This document shows positions 1 through 7,177 of a stretch of DNA of 64,000 bases, piece by piece; positions within the stretch are counted from its first letter, which is position 1; the number at the start of each line of letters is the position of its first letter. The position numbers and the translations under genes are program-made. The notes under the pieces were generated by a model. That model made no database searches, was not told the origin of the DNA, and saw only the letters and a list, made by a program, of their open reading frames with translations. This DNA comes from Lachnospiraceae bacterium. GTDB taxonomy: Bacteria > Bacillota > Clostridia > Lachnospirales > Lachnospiraceae. The DNA lies in NCBI GenBank assembly GCA_022793065.1, contig JAAWCE010000065.1:1-64000 (forward strand). Direction: 5' to 3'.

Positions 1-25
1 CTTTTTTGACTTCAAAAGGAGGAAC

Positions 26-261
26 ATGAGCAACGATATTCAGACCAACACCACAGGGCGATTAACGCCCTGTCTGCAAAAAAGATTGATAAGACAACCT
101 ACTTAGTTGAAGTACATTTTTCTGATACGAGTACCCAAAGCGTAGAGGACAAGCTAAAGCGTGTAATTCTCCATGACTTAGAGCATAGAAAACAGGGCAG
201 ACCAAGAAAAAGTGATAAAAATGATGAATATGTCCTTGACAAGCAGCAACAGGTGTTTTAA
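26..261 (+). pseudogene. tnpW-like transposon protein remnant, frameshifted
   Basis: An ATG at 26 behind GGAGG encodes MSNDIQTNTTG and then runs out of frame, closing at 106. The next frame, open through 261, encodes NALSAKKIDKTTYLVEVHF followed by a Lys/Arg-rich tail. That pattern (KKI.KTTY.V.VHFS) resembles TnpW, a small accessory protein of Tn4451/Tn4453-type mobilizable elements; this is from memory of the family. A perfect 7-bp hairpin (54-60 with 66-72) sits exactly where the frames separate. No recombinase or relaxase is in view, so this is read as a decayed edge of a mobile element. The window starts only 25 bases upstream, so an upstream partner may exist outside. Confidence 0.5.
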
Positions 262-356
262 CCATGTACATTGTGATATTCGCGACATTCTTTGTAAAAT
301 ATAGTCAGTATAAGAGCAACAGAAAACAATTCAGGTAAGAAGGGAGGTACATACAA

Positions 357-374
357 ATGTATGAATTGTTTTAG
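357..374 (+). other. Five-codon ORF with a strong ribosome site (possible leader peptide)
   Basis: GGGAGG at 342-347 is spaced nine bases from an ATG that opens MYELF and stops at 374. It lies 90 bases upstream of the acetyltransferase gene. Such RBS-plus-short-ORF arrangements occur in attenuator leaders of resistance genes on mobile elements, but no clear competing hairpins were worked out here, so this may equally be a relic. Confidence 0.25.
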
Positions 375-464
375 CATGCTTTGCTTTTGGGCGGTCTGTG
401 CTGTTCTTTGATACAGGGTTTGTAGAGGATTAAATAGATAAATTGGAATTTATGGAGGCAATTT

Positions 465-959
465 ATGAATATTAGTATGGAACCTATATTGATTGAACAA
501 AAATCTGTTTTTATTCAGATGATGGAATTATATAAATATGATTTTTCGGAGTTTTCCGATGATGATATAAATGAATATGGATACTTTGGTTATCTGCGTA
601 TTGATGACTATTGGAATGAGGAAGGAAGATATCCCTTCTTTATTAGAGTTGATGAAAAACTTGCGGGTTTGGTTTTAGTAAGGTCTTGCTGTGAATATAA
701 TAATTTGTCGAATCCGCACAATATAGCAGAATTTTTTGTTATGAAAAAATATCGACGTAAAGGTGTGGGTAAGGTAGTTGCTATGAAGATTTTTGATATG
801 TTTCCCGGCGGATGGGAAATATCACAGTGGGTAAATAACTTGCCGGCTCAGAACTTTTGGAAGCAGGTTATTAGCGAATATACAAATAAAAAATATGATA
901 CGTTTATCACAACTGAAAAAGATGTGGTTGGATTTACATTTTATAATTCACTTTCATAA
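465..959 (+). CDS. GNAT family N-acetyltransferase
   Basis: A 164-residue protein of the GNAT fold, transferring an acetyl group from acetyl-CoA to an amine; the substrate cannot be read. The acetyl-CoA loop is visible as YRRKGVGK around residues 96-103, preceded by the strand AEFFVMK, which matches motif A. The C-terminal half has the usual NLPAQNFW element that closes the active site. The start is set by GGAGG at 452-456. Codon use is AT-rich like the rest of the first 5 kb and unlike the housekeeping genes later, consistent with acquired DNA beside the tnpW remnant. Such proteins are sometimes resistance enzymes; that is a guess here. Confidence 0.8.
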   Translation: MNISMEPILIEQKSVFIQMMELYKYDFSEFSDDDINEYGYFGYLRIDDYWNEEGRYPFFIRVDEKLAGLVLVRSCCEYNNLSNPHNIAEFFVMKKYRRKGVGKVVAMKIFDMFPGGWEISQWVNNLPAQNFWKQVISEYTNKKYDTFITTEKDVVGFTFYNSLS

Positions 960-1075
960 CTATAACGAAAAGCAGAAATGGAGCGACCAAAAGATTGCAG
1001 CAAGGGATGTTAAGTAATATTTCTTCCTTTATGAAATATACAAGAAGGTGTTATGACATGTTATAAAAATTTTTG

Positions 1076-1104
1076 TGGAAAAGGAAAAGAGAAAATGGTA
1101 TAAT
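1076..1104 (+). promoter_or_regulatory. Possible promoter for the nucleotidyltransferase gene
   Basis: A consensus TATAAT at 1099-1104 has only a weak upstream hexamer (TGGAAA, 17 bases away, or TTGTGG, 20 bases away). It lies about 100 bases before the 1206 start codon in a 246-base gene-free stretch that shows nothing else recognisable. Confidence 0.4.
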
Positions 1105-1205
1105 CAAATGCACTATTGTGACTTAAAGAGATAAAAGTAGTTAGATTTGTCTGTGGGGAAAAGAATATACAAATATCTTAAAAATAAGAAAGTGGGTGAT
1201 TCAGA

Positions 1206-1871
1206 ATGTTTAGAATAGATGAATATATTGCTGAGCTAATAAATATTTTAAAAGATTCTTTTGGAGAAAGACTGATGTATATAGGGCTACAAGGCAGTTA
1301 TCTTCGGAACGAAGAGACTAAAAACAGTGATATTGATATTATGGCTGTAATTGATAATCTTTCGGTTGAGGATTTGAAAACCTATCAAAAAGCACTTATT
1401 TTAATAGGAAATTTCCATAAGTCTTGTGGATTTATTTGCAGTAAAGCTGATTTAGAACATTGGAATCCGTTGGAAATATGTCATTTATTAAATACCACCA
1501 AAGATTACTACGGAGAATTAAAAAATCTTGTTCCAACATATACCATTGAAGATGAAAGAAACTATGTAAAACTAAGTCTGAACAATCTTTATCATGAAAT
1601 GTGTCACCGCTATATACACGCCGACAGGGAGTGCAACAGTTCAAGTCTGCCCGCCACTTGTAAATCAATATTTTTCATTATGCAGCATTTGTATTATTTA
1701 AGCAGTGGTAATTTTATTTCTACAAAACAAGAATTGCTTGCATGTGTACAAGATGAAGATAAAACGGTGTTGGAATTGAGCATATCATTAAAAGATAATA
1801 ATAGTTATGATTTTGATGAAGCTTTTTCCATGCTATTTCACTGGTGCCAAAATTCGTTATTAAAAATATAA
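1206..1871 (+). CDS. Nucleotidyltransferase-domain protein
   Basis: A 221-residue protein with the pol-beta-type nucleotidyltransferase signature: GSYLRNEETKNSDIDIM (residues 30-46), where the Gly-Ser and the two Asp of DID are the NTP/metal-binding residues. The C-terminal half is helical and resembles the substrate lobe of aminoglycoside nucleotidyltransferase-like and minimal NTase proteins. It would move a nucleotide onto a small molecule, but the acceptor is unknown. RBS is weak (GTGGGTGATTCAG). It sits alone behind its own possible promoter, in AT-rich DNA, followed 85 bases later by a truncated kinase ORF, so it is probably part of an accessory cluster. Confidence 0.72.
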   Translation: MFRIDEYIAELINILKDSFGERLMYIGLQGSYLRNEETKNSDIDIMAVIDNLSVEDLKTYQKALILIGNFHKSCGFICSKADLEHWNPLEICHLLNTTKDYYGELKNLVPTYTIEDERNYVKLSLNNLYHEMCHRYIHADRECNSSSLPATCKSIFFIMQHLYYLSSGNFISTKQELLACVQDEDKTVLELSISLKDNNSYDFDEAFSMLFHWCQNSLLKI

Positions 1872-1955
1872 GAAAAGTACCTGGTAGAATGATGTAAAAT
1901 TTATCATTCTCAGATGGGTTAGTGTGCAGCAATTACTGAAAAGGGAGGGAACAGG

Positions 1956-2093
1956 ATGAAATTTAATCATATCTTTTTTATCAATGGAACAGGATATGCC
2001 GGGAAATCTACAATGGTGAAGCGGCTTGCCGAAAAGTATCATGGTAGATGTTCTGCGAATTATTTGTTAAAACAGCCAACTTCTCATGTGTAG
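1956..2093 (+). pseudogene. Truncated P-loop kinase/ATPase 5' end
   Basis: An ATG behind GGGAGGGAACAGG encodes MKFNHIFFINGTGYAGKST, a clean Walker A (G-T-G-Y-A-G-K-S-T) at the expected distance from the N terminus of small-molecule kinase or AAA-type proteins. The frame then degenerates and stops at 2093 after 45 codons. Its 3' half overlaps the tail of the opposite-strand transglutaminase gene. The sequence after about 2055 no longer looks like a kinase. A deletion or insertion that fused the beginning of one gene to the end of another explains this best. Confidence 0.55.
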
Positions 2094-2934
2094 CCAGCAT
2101 ATGTTCCAGTTGTTCTATATTTTTATCAGGTTCTTTTAATAATTCAGCTAAATAATCAAGCTCACATAGTTCACTTTCGCTCAGTGTTTGCAGTCCGCCG
2201 CGAAGATATAAGGGTTGATATGAGTAAAAAATTTCGTTATTCAACAATGAATGGAAATCCATAAACAAATATTCACACACGCCATCTAAGAGAGGTGGTG
2301 AAAACAGGTCCAACTTTTTATTTAATGTATTATTTCTCAAACCCAACCATGCCTCTGAAGCGGTTACAAACTTTCGGCGTGGTAAATCAAATTGGCTGTA
2401 GCCGAAACGCTGTTCATATTCGTAATAGCCGTCAACATCCGCCAAAACCCACCTATTATTATGGAAATCCCAGTATTCATTCACCCAATGTTCTGTATAA
2501 CTGTCTCCTTGATTTCCAAAATCCATGAATCCGGCCCTTGAGCGGCAGGGAATTCCTTTTGCTTTTAAAATGGCGCTGAATAATACCGATGCCTGACGAC
2601 AGGATACGGTAATTCTTTTTGTCACATCTCTGTTCTTTGTAAATCCTGTTTCATCTAAACGTAAGATGCCGGCAATCATTGAAACGGCGGTTATATATAA
2701 CTCATCTTCATTTTTAAAGCGATATTTTGGGTAGGAGGCAAACTTCCCCAAATAAGTATCTTCCAAATAAGGAGATGGATCTGTAAAATACATCGTGGGA
2801 TGGGTGATTTGATCACAAACTAACATTCCTATAGAAGGTATGTCATCCGGTAGTGATAATATAAATTCTTTGTACATTCCTACATATGTATAAATACTGG
2901 TTTCTAAATAACGCTGATATATTTTTTCATTCAT
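2008..2934 (-). CDS. Transglutaminase-like superfamily protein
   Basis: A 308-residue protein with the papain-like transglutaminase core: Cys112 in VSCRQAS, His149 in TEHWVNEYW and Asp166 or Asp168 in VLADVDG, in the order and spacing of the Cys-His-Asp triad. Bacterial members act as proteases or amide-forming enzymes; the substrate is not evident and there is no signal peptide, so it is probably cytosolic. Start is set by AAGGAA upstream of the ATG at 2934. The last roughly 20 residues are encoded by DNA that on the other strand is the kinase remnant, so the C terminus may be foreign and the native stop lost. Convergent with the accessory genes. Confidence 0.7.
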   Translation of the reverse strand: MNEKIYQRYLETSIYTYVGMYKEFILSLPDDIPSIGMLVCDQITHPTMYFTDPSPYLEDTYLGKFASYPKYRFKNEDELYITAVSMIAGILRLDETGFTKNRDVTKRITVSCRQASVLFSAILKAKGIPCRSRAGFMDFGNQGDSYTEHWVNEYWDFHNNRWVLADVDGYYEYEQRFGYSQFDLPRRKFVTASEAWLGLRNNTLNKKLDLFSPPLLDGVCEYLFMDFHSLLNNEIFYSYQPLYLRGGLQTLSESELCELDYLAELLKEPDKNIEQLEHMLATHEKLAVLTNNSQNIYHDTFRQAASPL

Positions 2935-3008
2935 AAGCTGGGGTTCCTTCTTGAGATTTTTAGAAACAGTTGATTGGACTGATTCAATACTAGCACATTA
3001 AAAAAATT

Positions 3009-3037
3009 ATGTCAATCGTGTGTGAATATGTTATAAT
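3009..3037 (+). promoter_or_regulatory. Sigma-A-type promoter, extended -10
   Basis: ATGTCA (3009-3014), 17-base spacer, TATAAT (3032-3037) preceded by TG at 3029-3030. It would start transcription about 75 bases before the 3125 gene. Confidence 0.65.
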
Positions 3038-3124
3038 CGGGGGAGCAAATGTTAGACAAAAGCATGAACAAATATCAATATGTGTATTGCAATTACAAAA
3101 ACAAAACGGAAGGAGTAAGTAAAT

Positions 3125-3517
3125 ATGGCATTTTCTGAGATATGTATTTATCAAGTGAAGCCTCAAAAAGTAGAGGAATTTGAAACATTATTCCTTGAAG
3201 TGAAAAGCTTTTTAGAAAAGCAAGAGGGACTTCTGCTGCTTCGGCTTGTCAAAAGGGGGTATCACATAGATATGGAACAAATAAAAGAAGGGCTCCCGCC
3301 TCTTAAAATTTCGCGGATTGTAAAAAGTGTAAAGTATGTACTCTATTGGGAATTTGACACAAAGGAGAGTTATGGAGCGGCGCAGAAAAATCTTTACAAC
3401 AGTTATTGGAAGTCTATCGAAAAGTGTTTGATCGTTCCGCATGATAAATATTTAGGAGAAGTGTTTTTGGATGAGAAACAGGGTGAAAACCAGAAGCAAG
3501 TAATAGGAAAAGAGTGA
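3125..3517 (+). CDS. Small dimeric alpha/beta-barrel (ABM-like) protein
   Basis: A 130-residue protein beginning SEICIYQVKPQKVEEFETLF, the pattern of antibiotic-biosynthesis-monooxygenase-like ferredoxin-fold proteins (strand, then a helix rich in Glu/Phe). A central segment (VKYVLYWEFDTKESYGAAQ) fits the second half of the barrel. Enzymatic residues are not diagnosable, and many members are binding proteins. The RBS is GGAAGGAG. The AraC/GyrI-type regulator 105 bases downstream runs the same way, and such pairs are common in Firmicutes, suggesting a ligand-responsive unit. Function unknown. Confidence 0.5.
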   Translation: MAFSEICIYQVKPQKVEEFETLFLEVKSFLEKQEGLLLLRLVKRGYHIDMEQIKEGLPPLKISRIVKSVKYVLYWEFDTKESYGAAQKNLYNSYWKSIEKCLIVPHDKYLGEVFLDEKQGENQKQVIGKE

Positions 3518-3622
3518 TGGCATGGAAAGTTTAAAGTATGTCCTCTCTTTTTGGTGCAGAAATTGAGAGGAAAAAAAGCCAAATTGTGGTTATACTATAA
3601 ACTATCAGGAGGATGGTCTGTT

Positions 3623-4483
3623 ATGGAATGGATTGAAAGATTAAATGATGCAATCAGTTATATAGAGGAACATTTGACAGAAGAAATAGACTATGAACAA
3701 CTTGCTAAAATTGCCTGTTGCTCCACCTACCATTTCCAAAGAATGTTTGCTTATATGGCCGGGGTTCCTTTATCCGAATATATCCGCAGAAGAAAAATGT
3801 CCCTTGCCGCCGTGGATATACAGAGTGGAGGCATGAAAATTATAGAAGCGGCGGGAAAATATGGATATAGTTCTCCTACCGCATTTAACAGAGCGTTTCA
3901 GTCTGTTCATGGCATTGCGCCATCTGCCGTAAAAAATGAGGGGGTCTCCATAAAATCCTTCCCACCTGTTACATTTAAAATCATGGTCAAAGGAGTGGAA
4001 GAAATGAATTATCGTATTGAGACGAAAGATGCTTTTCGTATTGTAGGTGTATCTGCACCGCTGCATAAGGATATTGAGAAAAATTTTACTGTCATACCTT
4101 CCAAGTGGCAGGAAATATCCATGAACGGAACCTTGCAAAGGCTGATTGGCATGATGGATACGCCGCCCATGGGAGTTCTCGGCGTCAGCACTTGTAATGA
4201 TGAAGAATCCTGGAAGTATTATATTGCGGTATCGACTGCCCAGGGAAAAGGTGATTTTGAAGAATATATGGTGCCGGCAGCAACCTGGGCAATTTTTTCC
4301 GGAGAGGGTACAAATCAGTCCATTCAGGAATTGGAACGGCGCATTGTGACGGAATGGCTGCCCACTTCGGGATACGAGTACGGCAATGCTCCCGACGTGG
4401 AGGTTTATTTAAATCCGGACCCCCAAAACGCAAAATATGAGGTTTGGATACCGATTATGAAAGCTAAGCCAGATAAGATTTAG
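3623..4483 (+). CDS. AraC-family regulator with GyrI-like ligand domain
   Basis: 286 residues. Residues 5-105 are a double helix-turn-helix AraC DNA-binding domain at the N terminus (YHFQRMFAYMAGVPLSEYIR, then YGYSSPTAFNRAFQ). Residues about 130-286 match the GyrI/SbmC-like small-molecule-binding fold (RIVGVSAPLHKD near the start, VWIPI near the end). This is the Rob/BltR-type layout: a multidrug- or metabolite-sensing activator. The start at 3623 is preferred over an in-frame codon at 3551 because AGGAGG at 3608-3613 precedes it. A TATACT at about 3590 could serve as its -10. It probably controls itself and neighbours such as the 3125 gene. Confidence 0.85.
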   Translation: MEWIERLNDAISYIEEHLTEEIDYEQLAKIACCSTYHFQRMFAYMAGVPLSEYIRRRKMSLAAVDIQSGGMKIIEAAGKYGYSSPTAFNRAFQSVHGIAPSAVKNEGVSIKSFPPVTFKIMVKGVEEMNYRIETKDAFRIVGVSAPLHKDIEKNFTVIPSKWQEISMNGTLQRLIGMMDTPPMGVLGVSTCNDEESWKYYIAVSTAQGKGDFEEYMVPAATWAIFSGEGTNQSIQELERRIVTEWLPTSGYEYGNAPDVEVYLNPDPQNAKYEVWIPIMKAKPDKI

Positions 4484-4512
4484 AAGATTAATTAAAAAAG
4501 AAAAGCGCCTCA

Positions 4513-4541
4513 TTGCATGGATGGAATTATGAGTGTATTCT
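4513..4541 (+). promoter_or_regulatory. Promoter for the alkyltransferase-like gene
   Basis: TTGCAT (4513-4518), 17-base spacer, TATTCT (4536-4541), ending 22 bases before the ATG at 4564 and immediately followed by the ribosome site AGGAGG. Confidence 0.55.
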
Positions 4542-4563
4542 AATGTTTAGGAGGTGTTAATAT

Positions 4564-5067
4564 ATGGCCAATGAAGAGAAAAAAGATTTTAATGCTATGC
4601 TTAAGGATAGCAAGGATATGCCTAAATTTCAGACGATTACAGATGAAAAGAGTATAGAAAAATATGGCGGAGACAGGATGTACTTTGCACCGCCAATTGA
4701 CTATGACAAAGTAATGCGGCTTGTGCCATATGGAAAATTGCTTACGGTGGGCATGATAAGAGAATATTTTGCAAAACAAAACGGAGCTGATTTTACGGAA
4801 CCTATTACGGCGGGAATTTTTGTCTCAATTGTGGCGTGGGCCAGCGCCCAAAGAACGGAGGATAAGACGCCATATTGGCGGACATTAAAAGCGGACGGTG
4901 AATTAAATGCTAAATATCCCGGCGGAATAGAAGCTCAAAAGGAGTTACTTGAAAAAGAGGGACATGTGGTTATACAAAAAGGCAGAAAAAATATTAGGTA
5001 TTATGTTAAGGATTATGAAAAAATGTTATATGATGATATTTATAAATGTGTAATAAACGGATTTTGA
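4564..5067 (+). CDS. MGMT-like / alkyltransferase-like (ATL) DNA-binding protein
   Basis: 167 residues. The core PYGKLLTVGMIREYF resembles the winged-helix DNA-binding start of O6-methylguanine methyltransferases, followed by AWASAQRT and TPYWRTLKADGELNAKYPGG, the second helix-wing region. The catalytic PCHR motif is absent, so it cannot be a suicide methyltransferase. ATL proteins of this kind bind alkylated DNA or act as transcription-related binders. About 40 extra N-terminal residues are charged and probably flexible. RBS AGGAGG at 4550-4555. Convergent with the AIM24 gene, sharing a hairpin terminator. Confidence 0.7.
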   Translation: MANEEKKDFNAMLKDSKDMPKFQTITDEKSIEKYGGDRMYFAPPIDYDKVMRLVPYGKLLTVGMIREYFAKQNGADFTEPITAGIFVSIVAWASAQRTEDKTPYWRTLKADGELNAKYPGGIEAQKELLEKEGHVVIQKGRKNIRYYVKDYEKMLYDDIYKCVINGF

Positions 5068-5075
5068 TAAAGTAC

Positions 5076-5108
5076 ACAGGCCGGAATGTGTGGAGCATCC
5101 CGGCCTGT
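5076..5108. terminator. Hairpin between convergent genes
   Basis: Perfect 9-bp stem ACAGGCCGG (5076-5084) with CCGGCCTGT (5100-5108). T-runs are poor on both sides (TTTAT), so termination may be modest, but the placement between 4564-5067 (+) and 5152-5847 (-) fits a shared terminator. Confidence 0.6.
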
Positions 5109-5151
5109 AGGCTTTATGATGGATGTCAAAGTAGTCTGGCCATGTACGCTG

Positions 5152-5847
5152 CTAAGATTGAAAACTATGGCGTTCCGAGGGCTGAACAACGACGGAAACG
5201 CTTTGACTTCCGCTCCATTCAAAGGCATAGGATTCTCCGGAAGCCTGGCCGATGAAATTTTTCCAGGATAAGTCGGTGCGGATGGAAGGGTCGCAGTAGC
5301 CGGACTGCCCCATCCAGCAAATTACGGCGTCGGGGTCTACAGAAATTGTGCTGTGACTTTGGACATTGCTTAATACAATGGGATTGCCGTCAGACAAAAT
5401 TGCAACATAGGCGCTGTTGCCCGTACCTGTCAGAGTTGAGGTAGCAAGCCCTTTTTGAGAAATGATGCCGCATCCGATAAAACGCACGTCATATTTGCAA
5501 TCTTGGGTAAACGCCAAAATGTTCTCCGATTCCACGGATACCGTTTCTCCCATGGCAAGCTTATAAATTACCACATGTTGACCATAATTGGCATAATAAG
5601 TGACAGAATCTCCATTCATGGTGACTTTCATCAATGGAAGATTTTCTCCGCTCACACGCCGCAGAAGGGAACCCAGTGCGGCTTGTGCAAAGTTATTTTG
5701 CGGGCCTAAAAGTAGTTTCTCAAAGTTGTAATTTTTTCCGTTTTGGCTTTCACCGGCAATGAAAGAACCGGCTTTGGTGAAAAGGACATCATGTCCGCTG
5801 CAGGTAACTTTCAGAGTTAGTTCGTTTATTGTTTCAAATTTTAACAT
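5152..5847 (-). CDS. AIM24 family protein
   Basis: 231 residues, all beta-rich. The opening (MLKFETINELTLKVTCSG, then VLFTKAGSFIAG) and repeated Gly/Val strands fit the AIM24/TIGR00266 fold, a trimeric-barrel-like protein related to tryptophan-RNA-binding attenuation proteins. Bacterial members are found with TerD and other stress proteins and have no settled biochemical role. The RBS is GGAGG nine bases before the ATG. It follows the TerD gene by 75 bases on the same strand, so both likely come from the duplicated promoter elements near 6900-7000. Confidence 0.75.
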   Translation of the reverse strand: MLKFETINELTLKVTCSGHDVLFTKAGSFIAGESQNGKNYNFEKLLLGPQNNFAQAALGSLLRRVSGENLPLMKVTMNGDSVTYYANYGQHVVIYKLAMGETVSVESENILAFTQDCKYDVRFIGCGIISQKGLATSTLTGTGNSAYVAILSDGNPIVLSNVQSHSTISVDPDAVICWMGQSGYCDPSIRTDLSWKNFIGQASGESYAFEWSGSQSVSVVVQPSERHSFQS

Positions 5848-5922
5848 TGGTAAATCCTCCTACCACATGCCCTTATAGGCATCATTCCAGATTATTTTAG
5901 TCATTATATTTTCAGACATGTT

Positions 5923-6810
5923 CTAATCGCTTACCTGAACTCCATACAATTCGCACAGGCCGGACAAGTCTTTGGCAACGCCGTTGCCGATGGCGCTAAA
6001 TTTCCAGACACCGTTATGATTGTATATTTCACCGATCATCATAGAGATAACATTTGTATAATAGTCAGTCATTTTGAAACTGACTGCTTCTTCCTTACTG
6101 TCGGCGTTTAGAATTCGGATATATGCGTCCTGAAGCATACCAAAATGCAGCTTTTTTTCCAAAGCTTCATGAATGGTCAGCACAAAAACAATTTTTTTCA
6201 CCGAAGGGTTCAACTGATTCAAATGGATGGTAATACTTTCCCGGTCCTGGGAACTTTCCTGACAAAATACTGTGCTGTGGTCAGGACTTTCGGTTTGACC
6301 ATAAAATATAAACCAGTCGTCCCCCGGAACCTTTCCGGCGCCGTCTAACAAAAAAGCGGACACATCCACATCGCACTGTGAATTGGTGGTGTTCCAGCCC
6401 AGACAGGCTTTTAAGGTGCGGAGAGGCGTCTGGCTGCTGAGAACGATTTTTTGACCCTTTTGCACAGGATGCTGCAAAGCCGGAAGGGGCATTGGCGCCG
6501 GACCGGAGTGGGTTTGGCCGGAGACAGAACCGGATGGCCCATGCCCGGAAGCCGCCGGGACGTCGGGCAGAGGCTGTCTGGAAGCTGCCGGAGGATCGGG
6601 GTGAGTTCGCGGGCCAGTGGAACCGTTGTGGGGGCGGGGATGGAGTTGGGATGATGAGGTATTGGGCGAAGTCTGGGATCTGAGACGTTCCTGTCTTGTG
6701 TTAAGGGAATCCAGCGTCTGGGCTTGTACCACATCAGAAGTTACAGTATTTATAGATGGAAGGGAGCTGCTGTCAATAGCGCCCTGTGATCTCATAGCAA
6801 TGTTAATCAT
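5923..6810 (-). CDS. TerD-family stress protein with long Pro-rich linker
   Basis: 295 residues from the ATG at 6810, chosen because AAGAGAGG precedes it; an in-frame ATG at 6888 adds 26 residues with no RBS. Residues 1-130 are Ser/Pro/His-rich and probably disordered. Residues about 135-290 are a TerD domain: LGWNTTNSQCDVDVSAFLLD and the D-D-W-F-I-F-Y-G segment carry the acidic Ca2+-binding positions. TerD proteins are tied to tellurite, phage and general stress responses through Ca2+-dependent assemblies. The linker DNA (6450-6740) is distinctly GC-richer than its flanks. First gene of an apparent TerD-AIM24 operon. Confidence 0.82.
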   Translation of the reverse strand: MINIAMRSQGAIDSSSLPSINTVTSDVVQAQTLDSLNTRQERLRSQTSPNTSSSQLHPRPHNGSTGPRTHPDPPAASRQPLPDVPAASGHGPSGSVSGQTHSGPAPMPLPALQHPVQKGQKIVLSSQTPLRTLKACLGWNTTNSQCDVDVSAFLLDGAGKVPGDDWFIFYGQTESPDHSTVFCQESSQDRESITIHLNQLNPSVKKIVFVLTIHEALEKKLHFGMLQDAYIRILNADSKEEAVSFKMTDYYTNVISMMIGEIYNHNGVWKFSAIGNGVAKDLSGLCELYGVQVSD

Positions 6811-6863
6811 ATTACCTCTCTTTACTTTCTTTATTTGCAGGTTGCGACACATGTTCATAAGGA

Positions 6864-6913
6864 CATATGGAATCAAGAGTTGACACAATTACTTTTTGTG
6901 TCAACATTATACC
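6864..6913 (-). promoter_or_regulatory. Promoter/inverted-repeat element, copy 1
   Basis: A 50-base unit, 45/50 identical to the one at 6959-7008. It contains a perfect 10-bp inverted repeat, GTTGACACAA (6879-6888) and TTGTGTCAAC (6896-6905). On the minus strand TATAAT (6911-6906), with TG in the extended position, lies just upstream, placing a start site inside the repeat, as an operator would. On the plus strand it ends in a TTGACA hexamer followed 19 bases later by CATTAT. A repressor-controlled divergent promoter is the likely reading. Confidence 0.55.
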
Positions 6914-6922
6914 ATAACTTCA

Positions 6923-6960
6923 TGCGCAAGAGGGTGTGTAAACACCCTTCTTAAAGCGCA
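6923..6960. repeat. 38-base palindromic repeat, copy 1
   Basis: TGCGC and GCGCA ends enclose AAGAGGGTGT-GTAA-ACACCCTTCTT, forming a nearly complete hairpin. It matches the element at 8562-8599 at 36 of 38 positions. No T-run follows, so it is not an ordinary terminator. It sits between the two promoter/inverted-repeat copies. Confidence 0.7.
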
Positions 6961-7008
6961 TATGGAATCAACAGTTGACACAATGTTCTTTTGTGTCAAC
7001 ATTATACC
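6959..7008 (-). promoter_or_regulatory. Promoter/inverted-repeat element, copy 2
   Basis: Second copy of the 50-base unit, with the 10-bp inverted repeat at 6974-6983 and 6991-7000 fully conserved while the 7-base centre varies. Minus-strand TATAAT at 7006-7001 has a TTGCTT 17 bases upstream. Selective conservation of the arms against a diverged centre suggests protein binding. Confidence 0.5.
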
Positions 7009-7108
7009 TCAAGTACATGGGTAAAGCAAGAATAGAGTTAGAAGACGTGAACATACGCCAGGATATCCTCATTTATCAAAAAATCTGCAGCAATTAGAAA
7101 ACATTTAG

Positions 7109-7136
7109 TTGCAAATGCTGTCCAATATGTTATGAT
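7109..7136 (+). promoter_or_regulatory. Promoter for the 7178 gene
   Basis: TTGCAA (7109-7114), 16-base spacer, TATGAT (7131-7136) with an extended TG at 7128-7129. Located 42 bases before the start codon. Confidence 0.55.
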
Positions 7137-7177
7137 GAAAACAAAATAGGTGATTGAGAGGAGTTTCACTCTGAAAT

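Noticed and set aside
6411-6883. Several ORFs of 60-107 codons on both strands across the TerD linker
   Set aside because: They are shadows of GC-rich, low-complexity coding sequence and have no ribosome sites.
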